This document shows positions 12,671 through 24,756 of a stretch of DNA of 64,000 bases, in pieces (positions within the stretch are counted from its first letter, which is position 1; each line of letters starts with the position of its first letter). Source of the stretch: Ignelater luminosus (lineage: Eukaryota; Arthropoda; Insecta; Coleoptera; Elateridae); NCBI GenBank assembly GCA_011009095.1, contig VTPC01091312.1, positions 142,113 through 206,112 on the forward strand. Reading direction: 5' to 3'. The position numbers and the translations under genes are program-made. The notes beneath the pieces are model-generated. The model saw only the letters and a program-made list of their open reading frames with translations. It made no database searches and was not told the origin of the DNA.

Positions 12671-14235
12671 CGGTAACAAGATTTAACAAAATACTGTTGA
12701 AACATTAAGTTTTAAGTCTCTGTGAGAGAATTTGTTTATGCAATGTGCAGAAAGCTTTTTGTTCTATTTGGAACAGTTTTGTAATATGTCACATATGGAA
12801 AAGTTCTATAACTTTTAAAATACAAGAACTTGAAAGTGCATATTCATTTTAGTTTTTTGTTTTATTTTTTAGGGTTTGCTATTTAGCTTAAAAAACCAAT
12901 CAGACAAAAAATGCTCTCAGGAGCCAATCTCATCTAGCTAGAGATTTTTGGCTATTGACAGATATCAGATAATTACTGTCGATACTGAGCTAATACTCTT
13001 TTCAAAGTTAGTTATGACTCAAAAGCTAATACATACCTTGTACTCTTTCATTTTAAATTAAATTTTGTTCTTACTATACTAAAGAGGACCTTAAGGCCTA
13101 AATCCACCATTGTGAGACAGACTCTCAACTGATGTTGTCAGCAAAAATATCTGTAAAGACAGTCAGCAAAATAGTAAAAGCCAAAATCTAAGTTTAATTA
13201 AAACTGTAATACAGAAGATAAGAAAATCACTGATTGCAAAACTCTTACATAAGTACGTACTTTTAAAAAAGGTCCTTATACCTTTTATCTTACCTAGAGA
13301 CTTCATGGACTTCATGGTATGTAGTTTTTTGCGGGAATTCCTAAATAAATGTTTTTTTGATGTCAATATGATTTCAAAAATATTTATCTTGAGAGTTATC
13401 AATTGTTTATTTCTGAATTTCTGGTCACTGGACTTTATTTTAACTTTTCATATATAGGGGCTCTAGTTTTCAGCTGTGAATCTTTCGGGATATCAATTAA
13501 ATTAATTTAGATGCTTAACATTTTACGGTTTTTGAATTTTTATCATTGTAGAAATTGAATTAACAAGTTCATAATAAATTTGTACAAGTTACTCTCTATT
13601 TTCGTTCTCATTTGACACTGCCCTACTCCTAACACAAGCCTAAAGGAACCGACTGATAACTAGAAGGTGAATAGAAGGTTGCAAAAGCAGAACAATTATG
13701 TATAAAGATTGACAAAGTTCCTTCGCAAGTAGTCAAGCTAAAGGTTTATAAATAACGAAAATTCTCAAGTTTTCATTGCATGAAAGAAAGTGTAAACCAA
13801 TGTAAAACTAAAAATGATGCAATTAACTGAAGTTCTGAGACCTAGTAGGTATAATACTTAAATATGGAAATATACAGGGTTATTCCAATGCAAGCCTTAG
13901 CTTGAGATTTTGGCAATTATAAGAGATACCGGAGGGGCTAAATATCAGTTTTCCTATGCGCAAGTTCAGTTTTATATTTTTATCTATACTTCTCAGAGTA
14001 ATGTTTTTTGTGTTTATATCAGTCATTTAATTATTACCTAAGCAAAAAATTATTACATTACTGTAAATGACGAACTTGCTGATATTACCCTTTAAGTTTG
14101 TGTCAGTCTTGTAATAACTATATGGTTGTTTTTAAATCTAAAAGTTGAAGGTCTGATACTTGAATGACACTATCAAATTGAGCCCTACATAAGTTCATTT
14201 AAGTAATAGTAAAAGCTTTTTTAGTTTTATTTTAA
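12671..14235. other. Non-coding stretch before gap
   Basis: No gene is supported. ATATACAGGGTTATTCC at 13870-13886 resembles the outer end of insect non-autonomous repeats with a (T)ACAGGGT terminus; no partner end is visible. Confidence 0.4.
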
Positions 14236-14718
14236 NNNNNNNNNNNNNNNNNNNNNNNNNNNNNNNNNNNNNNNNNNNNNNNNNNNNNNNNNNNNNNNNN
14301 NNNNNNNNNNNNNNNNNNNNNNNNNNNNNNNNNNNNNNNNNNNNNNNNNNNNNNNNNNNNNNNNNNNNNNNNNNNNNNNNNNNNNNNNNNNNNNNNNNNN
14401 NNNNNNNNNNNNNNNNNNNNNNNNNNNNNNNNNNNNNNNNNNNNNNNNNNNNNNNNNNNNNNNNNNNNNNNNNNNNNNNNNNNNNNNNNNNNNNNNNNNN
14501 NNNNNNNNNNNNNNNNNNNNNNNNNNNNNNNNNNNNNNNNNNNNNNNNNNNNNNNNNNNNNNNNNNNNNNNNNNNNNNNNNNNNNNNNNNNNNNNNNNNN
14601 NNNNNNNNNNNNNNNNNNNNNNNNNNNNNNNNNNNNNNNNNNNNNNNNNNNNNNNNNNNNNNNNNNNNNNNNNNNNNNNNNNNNNNNNNNNNNNNNNNNN
14701 NNNNNNNNNNNNNNNNNN
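14236..14718. other. Assembly gap (483 N)
   Basis: The bases are all N. Any open frame drawn through it is meaningless. Confidence 0.99.
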
Positions 14719-14756
14719 TTGTTGCAATATAATATAATGTGAATTATTTATTTTCA

Positions 14757-14779
14757 GCGTTCCTCTCAACAACTCCTAA
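14757..14779 (+). CDS. Possible short first coding exon
   Basis: A pyrimidine-rich stretch ending TTATTTTCAG (to 14756) precedes CGTTCCTCTC..., then an ATG at 14785 in good context (AAAATGACT) that opens MTKTAYR. A strong donor, CGA|GTAAGT, follows near 14805; a second possible donor (GAG|GTAATC) follows about 18 bases later. The exon would therefore extend past the stated end, to about 14805 or 14823. The pattern fits a 5' UTR-plus-start exon of a plus-strand gene. No downstream exon could be recognised in this window, so the product is unknown. It may be chance. Confidence 0.2.
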
Positions 14780-14829
14780 CTAAAATGACTAAGACCGCCT
14801 ATCGAGTAAGTCTGGTGCAAGAGGTAATC

Positions 14830-17780
14830 TTTTGTTAATTTAATAATAATTTTATAATTATTTATTTTCTTATCTGAAAATAATAATGCGCGATTGTTAG
14901 AATCATCATTAAAGTTATTTTTAGATTCCTTGGAAATAAATTAAGTTGTTGTATTATTTGTTCATTAAACAATAATAATTGTATGCTAGTACTTCTGATA
15001 ATTACCAACGTTTAGATTGTTGATGTTTTCAATATAAGAAAATAAAAGACTAGATTGTGAAGTATATACGCGATTTAGCCCTCAGTTCTAGACATGACGA
15101 GGAGTACGAAAGAATAATGAACTGTAGGTTGAAGGACGACATCTCCGTATTTGGTTGGTGCTTCTAAAACCAAGTACAACCTAAACTAAAAATCTAATAC
15201 ATAAATTCCTAACGACATGTTTTAATTAGTGCCAATACAAATTTGGACTTTACACACTTTCACCATTGCTAACACTTTTAATATAAATTAAAACAAATTC
15301 TTGAAGTGTTTTTATTTTTAGATTTTATTAAAAACGTTCACTTGAACTGAATTGATATGCTAAAAGTAAATGCACTTTCTATAAACCAAGTTATTATTTG
15401 GTTATAAAACAAACAAAAATTCAAAAATCTAAATGCAACTTTCGGTTATTATAACGGAAATTAATGAATCCAGATTCATTTTTATTGGTTAGGGAAAAAA
15501 TGTACTCGCATTCCTGAAATAATTTACCAACGTTTACTTTCACAAGAGATAAATCCTGAATGTAGGTCGATTATAACAGAATTGATGTCTTTAACGGTTA
15601 AGAGTCCTTAAAAATTTAGATTTTGACTCTTATTATTAACCTTGTTGTAATATAGCCTTGCTTTAAATATTCGAATATTATTGTTAGTCACTTTTGCAAA
15701 GGTGGTAGCGGGGTCTTGCCGTATAATAAAACCTTGTGGTTCTTGCATCAACTTGGGAGTGCCTTTAGGATAAAGAATGTTAAAAATGTCAACTACACTA
15801 GATGTCGAAGTAAATAGGAGAGTAGGCGAGAAAATTCCATTTACTTATTAATTGCAATTATTGTTATCACCTTGGTATTGGGTTGTCCTAAAGCTAAATC
15901 GATCCACATACATGACATACCTATAGTATTTCAAAACAGTTAGAGTTTCTTCAAAGGAGAAATTTAATTGAGAAATATCTTTTTTAATTATACTATCTCA
16001 CTGTGGGTTTCATATATCGTTATTTAATAATAATTATGTAACTTTCTCTAAAGAATTACAAATTTTTAATTTTCATTCATTATTGAATTTTTATTTGGTC
16101 AATACCCGTACTCATAAATTAAACAGAAATAAGTTTTCACTTTTACTTAATTTACACATTTGGAGGCTTTTGCCTCATTAAAGAAACGCGCCTAATATTT
16201 AATCATTCATGACTTGTATGTACGTGATGTAGATAAAAATACTTTTACAATGATTTAGCCCAACAAGGTTGTATTTAAAATTATTAGTTCTATCGAAAAT
16301 TATACGTTGAAACATAACTTCTGTTACTGGTATATCCGTTATTTCTAAGTACCTGGAATTAAAAACTGAAAAAACATTCATTTTGCATGTTAAGACACCG
16401 TTTATTGCCGTTTTCGTCTCAACGGTTTATAAAATTGCTCCGCTTTAAAAAACAAGGAACTTGATTTAGAAAAAAAAAATTATTTTCAACTTTTTTATGA
16501 TACTAGCAATACTAGTTGTAAGTTTTGAAACTGTCATCATTTATTAAATTAATTGAAAACAGCTAAAGGCAATGAATTGATAAGATCTAAATATCATGGG
16601 AAGAAAAAGATTCTACAAGAATATATCTGAAATTTAACGTTACTTTTCAAAAACTACCTACCCGAGAAGTTATAAAACAAAAAATTAGATAATATTTAGA
16701 ACTGGTTAAGAACAAAAGACAAATAAGTTCAAAAACCGGACAACTCCATAATTATAAAGCTTATTACTATTATTTCCGTCAAACTGTGACATAATAATTA
16801 TCTTAAACCGAGAAAAGTAATATTTAAAATTATAAAACAAAAAATTAAACCTTGAACTTTACAATTTTAACAAGGAGGATTTTGGCAATTTTATTGAGAT
16901 TTAAATATGAAGAATTTATTGGAGGCAGCTTATTTTCTGACTTATTGTTATAGTCTGATTAACATCTTAACATCGACATCTGTGTGATATTTGCTCTTTT
17001 ATATATTGCCTATTAGAAAGAAGAAATAATAAAAATCTGATGTAATTTCAGCAGTTATTTTAATTAATGAACTGCCACAAAATACTGCTATTAAATAAGC
17101 AATCGATTTAAAAGAGAATTCAAAGTGAAACTAATCAACGTAGAAAGTGTTATCAATCAGAGACTGAAAGGACTTATACAGCGAAAATCTTCTATAATGA
17201 TTTCATCATTTCAAAATCAATCAACTGCAAAGAATTAATGAACTGACACTTCTATGTTTGATACTGCTCAGTTTTATTCATATTTATGTTTTTTCATAAA
17301 ATGATATAGCTAGTACAGAAATTCTCCTTGACCTGATAAGGTTACTAATCTCTCACATTTTCGCATAGCATTGCCAAGGATCAATATTACCAACTTTTGA
17401 TGGAAATCATTAAACTCAGACAAAATCTCATAATGCCTAAGTAGTTAACAACTTCCAATTGGAAGATGCACAGAAAATACAGATCTCAAAGTTTTAAAAT
17501 TTTATTATGACTCATTTTTGAGGTTAAGTTAGCACTGTTTCCAGAATTGCTATTTCACAGATAATGATATTGTATGGCATCCATGAATTCATGTTTGTCT
17601 GAATTAATTTCTTAAAATAAATTTGTATCTTCTAAAAACAAAAGAGTGTTTATTATTTTTATTTGTTTTTACATTGTGTTGTGAATTTTAGATTGTTAGT
17701 TGTACTTGAGGATCTTAGAAACTTTTGAACATTTTTATTTTCTTAATTCAACTTTTAATCAAATCTTTACACCAATTTCT
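14830..17780. other. AT-rich non-coding stretch
   Basis: No gene is supported over almost 3 kb. A plus-strand segment near 15790-15830 reads TLDVEVNRRVGEKI, which faintly resembles the VEINRRIGKA word downstream of LINE reverse transcriptases. It is too short to call. Confidence 0.4.
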
Positions 17781-17785
17781 CGTCT

Positions 17786-17885
17786 AACCTAATCTACCTA
17801 ACCTAACATCTAGTCTGACTTCTACCTTAGCGTCTAACCTAACCTATAAACAAACCTGAACCTAATTTCACCTAACCCTATTTAG
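17786..17885. repeat. Degenerate CCTAAC-rich tract
   Basis: About 100 bases contain many irregular copies of CCTAAC/ACCTAA separated by other short words (for example ACCTAACCTAAC near 17808-17819). Insect telomeres usually carry TTAGG, that is CCTAA on this strand. The spacing here is irregular and the extra C is not telomeric, so a decayed simple repeat is more likely than an interstitial telomere. Confidence 0.55.
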
Positions 17886-18104
17886 CCAGCTCACTGCTAA
17901 CCAGCAACAAAAAAGCTGCATAGTTAGTAACAATCTGTCGTTGGTTTGGTAGCTTCCGGAATTAAATAAAACAAATCGCTGAAGACAACATTATTTTTAA
18001 AGAAATAAATCAGAAAGACAAAGATATCACATAGTATGATGATAGCGACATTTGATATTGACATTTGATTTCGTGATTTCGCGACCTATTGAGTAACTCT
18101 TCTA

Positions 18105-19582
18105 CAGGCACGTAGCCAAGCCCCCCCCCCCCAAAATCTCCAAAAAATACTTTCTTCACCTCTGTGATACACGTTTCATCAAACATCATGATAGTGTTTT
18201 GGTTTTTGCTGAGCTCCTGAAACCTATTGTTTCCAGTCTACAGGATATTGCACAAGAAGTAAGGAGCCTTTCTGCCACAGCTGCTACAATTTTGGCGGCA
18301 ATGGAAAAAAGCGAATTTATTATCTCATTACTGGATTGTGAAAAGCTTTTCAACTTCACCTTACCACTCTCTATAACTACATTTCTGCAAAGTCCATCTT
18401 ACAATTTAGTAGCAGCAGTAAAGCATGCATTTGATGTCATTTCCTCATTGCAGAATATAAGAGACAATGCTCAATCTGTTTTTAATGACATGTTGTTTAA
18501 AGAACTCTTTGACTGTGAACTAAGAGTTCCAAAAGTTACTGGCAGACAAACACAGCACTCAAATCCGCAAACGAATTCCGTTAAGGACTATTATAGAATA
18601 TCAGTTTTTGCTCAGTGTATCAACCAACTAATTACAAATTTACAAGACAGATTCACGGCGAATGAAAATTTCCTTTCAGCTTTTCAAGTGCTTTTACCAG
18701 GATTTGCTTCCCCCAAAAAGGTAGTATTGTTAGAAAACTTGTCACTCTATTATTCCCAAAAATGCCCAGTTACGGCAGTACAGGCTGAATATTATGTTTG
18801 GTAAAAAAAAGTCTCGTCAATTGAGCCAAATCCTGACGTTCTCGTGGTACTACGTATAAAACTGTAACAAGGCTTTTTTTCCAAATGTAAACAATCTTGG
18901 CGATCACAACAACCAGTGTAGAGCGCTTGTTCTCCACGATAAAAAAAGTTAAGTCTTTACCATGAAACAAATAATTAGAGACTGAGTTTCTCAGCTTTTT
19001 TGTCTATCCAGTGGGATATAGAAGTAAACCCTGACGATATTTTAAACGTCATGGCAAACAAAAAAAAATAGGCGCTTGCTTTTGTAGATACGCGATTTTG
19101 TTTAATAAGACTTTGTTGAAATAGTACTATACCTATACTTTTATTTAGAATGTCATGTCAAAATATGTGCATAATAGTTGTACCATATTAGAATTATTAT
19201 AATTAAATGTTACTTATATTGGTTGAAAAACTCTTGTTTTTATCTACCAGTGCAAACTAATGAAATGGAAGCGTGAATTTTCCTGGCCTAGTTTTGTTTA
19301 ATATAAATAAATTTATTTTGTGGACATTGACACAGGGCAAAATGCGACGCTATACTTACGTTTCTCTTTCTAGTGACGCTGAGTAACACAAATTACTACC
19401 ATGTGCTCTTAAATCTAGTGTGTGTATGTCTGTGTATAAAATGCCGTCTGATTAGTCTATGTCACTAAACAGTCGGTAGAAAGAAAGCGCATAAATAGCA
19501 TTGCACGTTGACTAGGCAGCTCTCGGAAGTTGAGAAGGTAGGACCCCTCCCGCCCTGAACAAAATTCCTGGCTACGTGCCTG
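18105..19582. mobile_element. hAT element, internally deleted (1.48 kb)
   Basis: The left end reads CAGGCACGTAGCCAAG (18105-18120). The right end (19568-19582) reads CTGGCTACGTGCCTG, its reverse complement over the first 14 bases. CAGG..CGTAGCCA is the typical terminal word of one large group of hAT transposons. Twelve C residues follow the left end directly (18121-18132). The interior holds only the 3' half of a transposase, which begins right beside the left terminal repeat, so a deletion removed the 5' half. The flanking 8 bases (CTCTTCTA and TTCTTAAG) do not match well, so the target duplication has decayed or been lost. Confidence 0.8.
18129..19090 (+). pseudogene. hAT transposase, C-terminal half (ZMYM1-like)
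   Basis: The frame is open from the left terminal repeat to a stop at 18804 but has no ATG. It starts KISKKYFLHLCDTRFIKHHD, then SVLVFAELLKPIVSSLQDI. The C..R(F/W)...HD.VLVF.EL..PI block is a hallmark of ZMYM1/hAT-like transposases (RNase-H fold with insertion). Past the stop, other frames give ERLFSTIKKVKS (about 18918-18955), the ERxFSxLK core of the hAT C-terminal dimerisation domain, and then EVNPDDILNVMA (about 19022-19057). At least two frameshifts separate the pieces. The N-terminal zinc finger and first catalytic block are missing. It cannot make an active transposase, but the DNA ends could once have been moved by a relative. Confidence 0.8.
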
Positions 19583-19599
19583 TTCTTAAGAAATTTAAT

Positions 19600-20190
19600 T
19601 CTGATGACGAAACTTGAACTTGTACTTATGAATCGACGACGTAACCTCCATCGACGGTGATGCACTTAGTCTAGCGAGTTTCCAATTTTTTCATCTTTTC
19701 AAATAAATTTTACCAAACTTTGCAAAAACCTCTTTCCAAAGCAACACTTTTAAGTTCGGAAACATGAAGAAGTTATATGAAACCAAGTACTGAAAATTTC
19801 AAAGTTCAATTCATGGAATTTTGTCATAGCGGCGGTCGACTTATAGGACAGTGCGTTATCTTGGTAAAAAAGCACTTTCTTGTAAACCAATCTTGGCTGT
19901 TTTTCTTTTAATGTATCTTTCAAACAATCGTTTGACAGTGCCTCATAATATTATTTTCATTATATAATTTTCCAAGCAGTTGATCAATTCTTTGGAAATT
20001 CGAAACAACAGTGACCACCACTTTTCCCAGCCAACAAAGGGATCTTAGTCTTTCTCGATCAACTTTTGCCAGTTTTTGTCTACTGCTTTGACTCAAGAGC
20101 ACTACATTGAAATGTCCCTTCGCGTACGTTTTTGGTCGATAGTGATAGTGCACCTATCGTGCACGCAGCTTCTTGATATACAGTTTTACT
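19600..20190 (-). pseudogene. Old mariner transposase relic
   Basis: On the minus strand, frames shifting several times give mariner words in the right order. KKVLFYQDNALSYKSTAAMT (about 19890-19830) corresponds to the second catalytic D block (LFHQDNAP.H.S). FFMFPNLKVLL (about 19765-19735) corresponds to F.LFPNLK. KCITVDGGYVVDS-stop (stop at 19626-19628) corresponds to the usual C-terminus. Upstream of about 20190 the match fades. It is heavily mutated and dead. It starts only some tens of bases from the hAT right end, so the hAT copy probably inserted next to or into its 3' tail. Confidence 0.65.
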
Positions 20191-20349
20191 CACAGGATAT
20201 TCTACACTCGTTCTGTAAAGATGCCTACATTTTTCCAGTGATATGCGTCGTGATGGCCGCAACTAGGTGTCCGGCGCTTTATCTTCAATATATGTATGGT
20301 CACGTTTAAGCTCGTTTGGCAAGCAGTAAGTAGTCTTTAAAGCTGGTTT

Positions 20350-23256
20350 AGAGCCCCCATGATGTCCGTCTAACTTAACTTGCAAGTTATCTTGAAATTG
20401 TACCAAATGAGAAAGTGGTCAATTCAGATGGCTGTCAAACCTCAACTACGTTTCTCATCTTGCTGAATCATTATCAGAAATTGGTTTAAGAATCATACTT
20501 GCAATAATAATGTTACTTACTGAATTGTTACGTCATTTCATGGAAATTTACTACATTTGTCAAACAGTCCTAGTGGGAAAAGAAAACGGAATATATTTGA
20601 AACCTTTGCGTTAAAGAAGAGAGGTGTGCTTTCAATTCAGAGTAGCTGATTGTGGAAATCTTTTTAATCAAAACATGTATATACCTCAAAGACGGGCAAT
20701 TGGGCTACCTAACTAACTAACTAACCTTCGAGCAGATATTTAGCCAAACAATTTTTGGCTTATAAGCTGTAAAATATTCAATAGGGTTTTGTCGTTACAG
20801 AGCCAATTCGGTCCCAGAAGCCACGTTTGCCCCTCCCCAGATCTGTATGTATCTATGTATCCCTTTCTATCAATTGTTTGGAAACCTAGCACAAGAGATC
20901 TACACCGCCAAGAAAGCACTAGAGACGAAAGGAATTAATCAACTTGACCACGTGAAGCAACAAAGATATTATAGAAAAGCAAAAAGCTCGAGAAAAAAGA
21001 AAGGACAAAATACCTAAATGAATAGTTTTGAACGTTTACAAATGCTCTTGTTATTTTATTCCCGCCATTAACTTCTTCTAAACAACAAGAGATACAAACT
21101 CAGTTAGATTGGAAAGAAACTGTCCATTTTTAAGATAGTGTTTTTGATTTTTCTTTCCAAAGAAGAATCTATGATCTACTAGATATGAAAGTAGAATTAT
21201 GAACAGAAACATACTATTATGCTAAAAAAAAAGAGGATCAGAGAATCTTATCTCCAATAAGCGAGAATATTTCTCCCCTAGTCTTGTTTTCTTTTGCAAA
21301 TATAGGAGTATAGAGACATTTTTCCTAGTGAATGCAATGCAATAGTAGAAAAAATATAAGTAATGACCCTGTATGTCTAAAAAGGCAAAACCAACTAGAC
21401 TATAGATTCTTCTTTAATCCTTGTGTTTCTACTGAAACCAAAGTGGTTTTAGAACAGTTTATTGTTGAGGCCAAGTAATATAAAATACAAGTTTTGATTA
21501 ATCTATATTAGAATAGTCGTTACTAATTAATAATTATGTTGTACCTGCCATAAACCACAACACTATAGATAGGCAATGTCAACCAAAACATTTAATTGTC
21601 GGCCATTGACCACGACATAATTTTATTTTGGATTGGCCTTGCTGAAAACCCATTATTAAATTAATTGACGCAATTTATGTTTTTGAACTTTTCTTTATAA
21701 CGGAAAAATTAATACAAACTGATTTCTTAGAAAGAAGTCCTTGAATTCTAACTTTCAGATGAGCAAGATTATTTTATAAATTTCTATTCTTCAGGAATAG
21801 TTCATAAATTCCTTTCTATTAAAACATTTTTAAGTAAATACTACTTCATTTTCTATGAGTATTTGTAAATTTTTTACAACTTTTTTGAATGACACATTTA
21901 AATTAAAATTTTATTCAATTTATCACGCGAACTTATAATAACTATAAAAACCTTTTAGTAAAAGTTTAATGTGTTACACAATAGCTTTTTGCACTATGAT
22001 TATTATTATACTTGAAATGTCATTTGAAACGGATACGAACTATTAGAAATACTCGATACTTTTGCTTAATTATAATCGTCTTAAAATATTTACATCAGTT
22101 CCTCAAAATACTTCCTTGTTCATTCTGATTTCTTTATATGAAAAAAAATCAATTAATGAACATTAATTGTAGCCACAAGCTCACCATTAAATGGGCACGT
22201 GTTTCGAGTATTCTGGTGTAACAACTATTTCAAAAGGAAAAGTGATCTATCTAGGTTCGGTTTTGTTACTCCATTTTCTTATATTACTACCGGTGCAACA
22301 GCTGCTGGTTGTAACGTATGTAATCTAGCTACACTGCAATTTCTCTCCTAGGCTGCGACAAATTTTTATATAATTACCAGTTCTTTTTTGGTTCTCCATC
22401 TTGCTTTTTTCTGTTTAAGTAGGCAAGTTTCAAATTTAATATGTGGGCGCCGATTAATGATACAAAAGAAAGGTTACATGTATAACACCTACTTGTGCCG
22501 AAATTTAAAACGTTTTTTGTTTACTTAAAAGAAGAAGAAGGAACAGACCAGTGAACTTTATTAGACTTTTTTTATTAATTTTTTTAATCAATATGTAAAT
22601 ATCTGATAGCTTTGTACATGGCATGATGTTAGATTTTAATACAGCAGCAGAACAATCGTTAACACCTTTATGTATATGAACTTACAATAAAGAAATGCAA
22701 AAGCGTATAAGATTGTATTATTTATGCTACATGACAATAAAATGTATTCAAAAAGCAAGACAAGAACCATTCAAACTCCTACGGATGATTAAATATGGAA
22801 AAATGAAATGAATCAACCGCAATTTGCAGGTATAAATTAGAACAAATATAGCAAAGAAAATTTATACGCGAATTAAATTTTAGTATGAAAAACATTAATT
22901 TTATTTTTTTGTTAAAAGACTGGCCTTAAGTTGATGTGTAAGGGCGCATTTTAACAAATTTTAAACACAAATCACGCAACAGGTGGCAGAGTGCTACCTG
23001 TTTAGGATATTCAGTGTTGGTTCTCCTTATCTATATCTGAACGGTTTCAAAGTCTACGGTTGAGCACCAAAAAGCAATAAACACTTCCTATAAAGATTAA
23101 CTTAATAACACTTTTATCACACTAATATCATTGGAGAAAGAAAAAAATTACGATATGAAAAATAGCACGCCTTAATTTACGCTATTGACTTTCTTAGAAT
23201 ACTTACCGAGTTGACAATTATTACAAACAATAAAGGAGCATGCAATTTGACCGATA
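20350..23256. other. Non-coding stretch
   Basis: No gene could be supported. A hydrophilic open segment at about 20880-21015 (LAQEIYTAKKALETKG...) matches nothing I know. TGACCCTGTATGT at 21363-21375 looks like another stray repeat terminus. Confidence 0.4.
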
Positions 23257-23265
23257 TGCGAATTA
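23257..23265. repeat. 9-bp target-site duplication, left
   Basis: TGCGAATTA here is repeated exactly at 27098-27106. The copies directly border the terminal repeats of the MULE. A 9-bp duplication is characteristic of Mutator-type insertion. Confidence 0.9.
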
Positions 23266-23274
23266 CGGTCTAGG

Positions 23275-23381
23275 ACAATTCGCCGCGACTCATTCGCCGC
23301 GAACCTTTCGCCGCGAGCTTTTGGCCGCAGCCACATTTGCCGCAGACACTTTTCGCCGCAGATTTTTTCGCCGCGGTAACC
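23275..23381 (+). repeat. MULE left end: CGCCGCG motif array
   Basis: About seven spaced copies of (TT)CGCCGCGA or its shorter form GCCGCAG follow one another every 10-18 bases. The array stands out strongly in the AT-rich surroundings. The inverted counterpart is at 27014-27086. Repeated short motifs in the ends of MULE elements may bind transposase; that role is inference here. Confidence 0.85.
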
Positions 23382-24659
23382 ATTCACAAATGTAGCATAC
23401 TGACAATTCCATTTGAAGACTTTTAGTTGAGGGCAGCGAAGCAAATGCGGACTCGATTTCAACTTCTTAGCAAATATGATATTTAATTTACCACATATTC
23501 ATATCTACTAAAAACGTCTAGAAAACAAAATCTAACACAGTCGGTATATTTCAATTTTTTGTGGTATACGTATATAATGCACAATTTTGCTTTAAAAATT
23601 TCCGTTGCGCATTTACTCTGCATTAGACACCATCTTTACAAAGATTAATTTTAATAAATTTTAATTTGTAAAGCAGTTGTTCTTCTCCATGGTATACGAT
23701 AACATGCTTAATATATGCTAATAATGTTCTATAATTTATTGTTAATGACTATTTGAAGTAATAATAATTTCTTTAGATTCCAGACTACAATTTTGAATGC
23801 GGTTGTCTCATATAGTTCCTGTTGCAAATATGTGATTTTGGGAGAGATAATGCAATATCAATCAGACAATAAGATGAATAAGCAAAATTTTTACTGCCGG
23901 TTTCGGATTCACTTTTAACGCTTTTCAACATCTTTATTATGTGTGGTCACGTTTATTTATTGGAATTTGTATATTTATTGTATAATTTGTCGGCATTCTT
24001 TTTTATTGCATTTTGTCGGTAACTTAAAAATTGCATTCTTGAAGTCATAAAGTATAACGCAAGTAGCATTCGTTCCACATCTGTGGAATTTTCACTATAT
24101 CCTATTCGAACCCTTAAAATTTAAATTACTTTATGGTGTTATTTGTACTAGGTACGTTAATAAATTTTAAAATATTTCTTGTTTCCTATTATTCCGCTAA
24201 AAGTCTGTTATTTACAGCCAAACCAAACAAATCTCCAGAACTTGCAGCCTCTTTGTCGGTCTAACACCACGGTCTAACTATATTATATTTACGCTAATGG
24301 AGTGGACAATTTTTTTAAATTTTTTTGTTAAAACATGTGTATTTATATCTCGTCAATGTAACATTACAAAATATTTAGGTTTTTCAATATTATAATGAAG
24401 TTGTGCGTCCTTTCTAAGATTTGTTCCCAAAGACTTAAAAAATTTTAAGAAAATGTACTTTACTTTTAACTTTATTTTTAATTCACAAGTTTGTTTGCTA
24501 CTTAGCTAAAGCATTTTAAAAGGGCTGTATTAATCAAAAGAAAAATAAGCACACTTGTTTGTACCATACGAGTACACTATGAGACATAATAAAATAAAAA
24601 AAAAAGTTTGCGTGTTTTAATAAGCAGAGTGTAGGAGGGGGATGAGTATTACGGACCTT

Positions 24660-24756
24660 AAATCTACCTGGTCCTTGATGGTGGTGGTATATATAACCTT
24701 TAAATTTTTTCACAATTTTTCAGTGTAAACTAGTAGTGTCTGTGAATAATCAAGAA
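24660..24756 (+). promoter_or_regulatory. Possible MULE transposase promoter/5' leader
   Basis: TATATATAACC at about 24687-24697 is a TATA-like box about 60 bases before the first ATG (24757). A GTG opens the frame slightly earlier (24736), but the ATG in context AAGAAATGG is the natural eukaryotic start. Confidence 0.35.

Noticed and set aside
14227..14772. Long open frame across the first gap
   Set aside because: It exists only because N has no stop codons.
15780..15840. Possible LINE word DVEVNRRVGEKI
   Set aside because: Only about a dozen residues, with no other LINE blocks on either side.
17786..17885. True interstitial telomere
   Set aside because: The units are irregular and mostly CCTAAC, not the exact CCTAA array expected for insect telomeres.
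23172..23462. 96-codon minus-strand frame
   Set aside because: It runs through the CGCCGCG motif array at the MULE left end; the array removes stop codons by composition.
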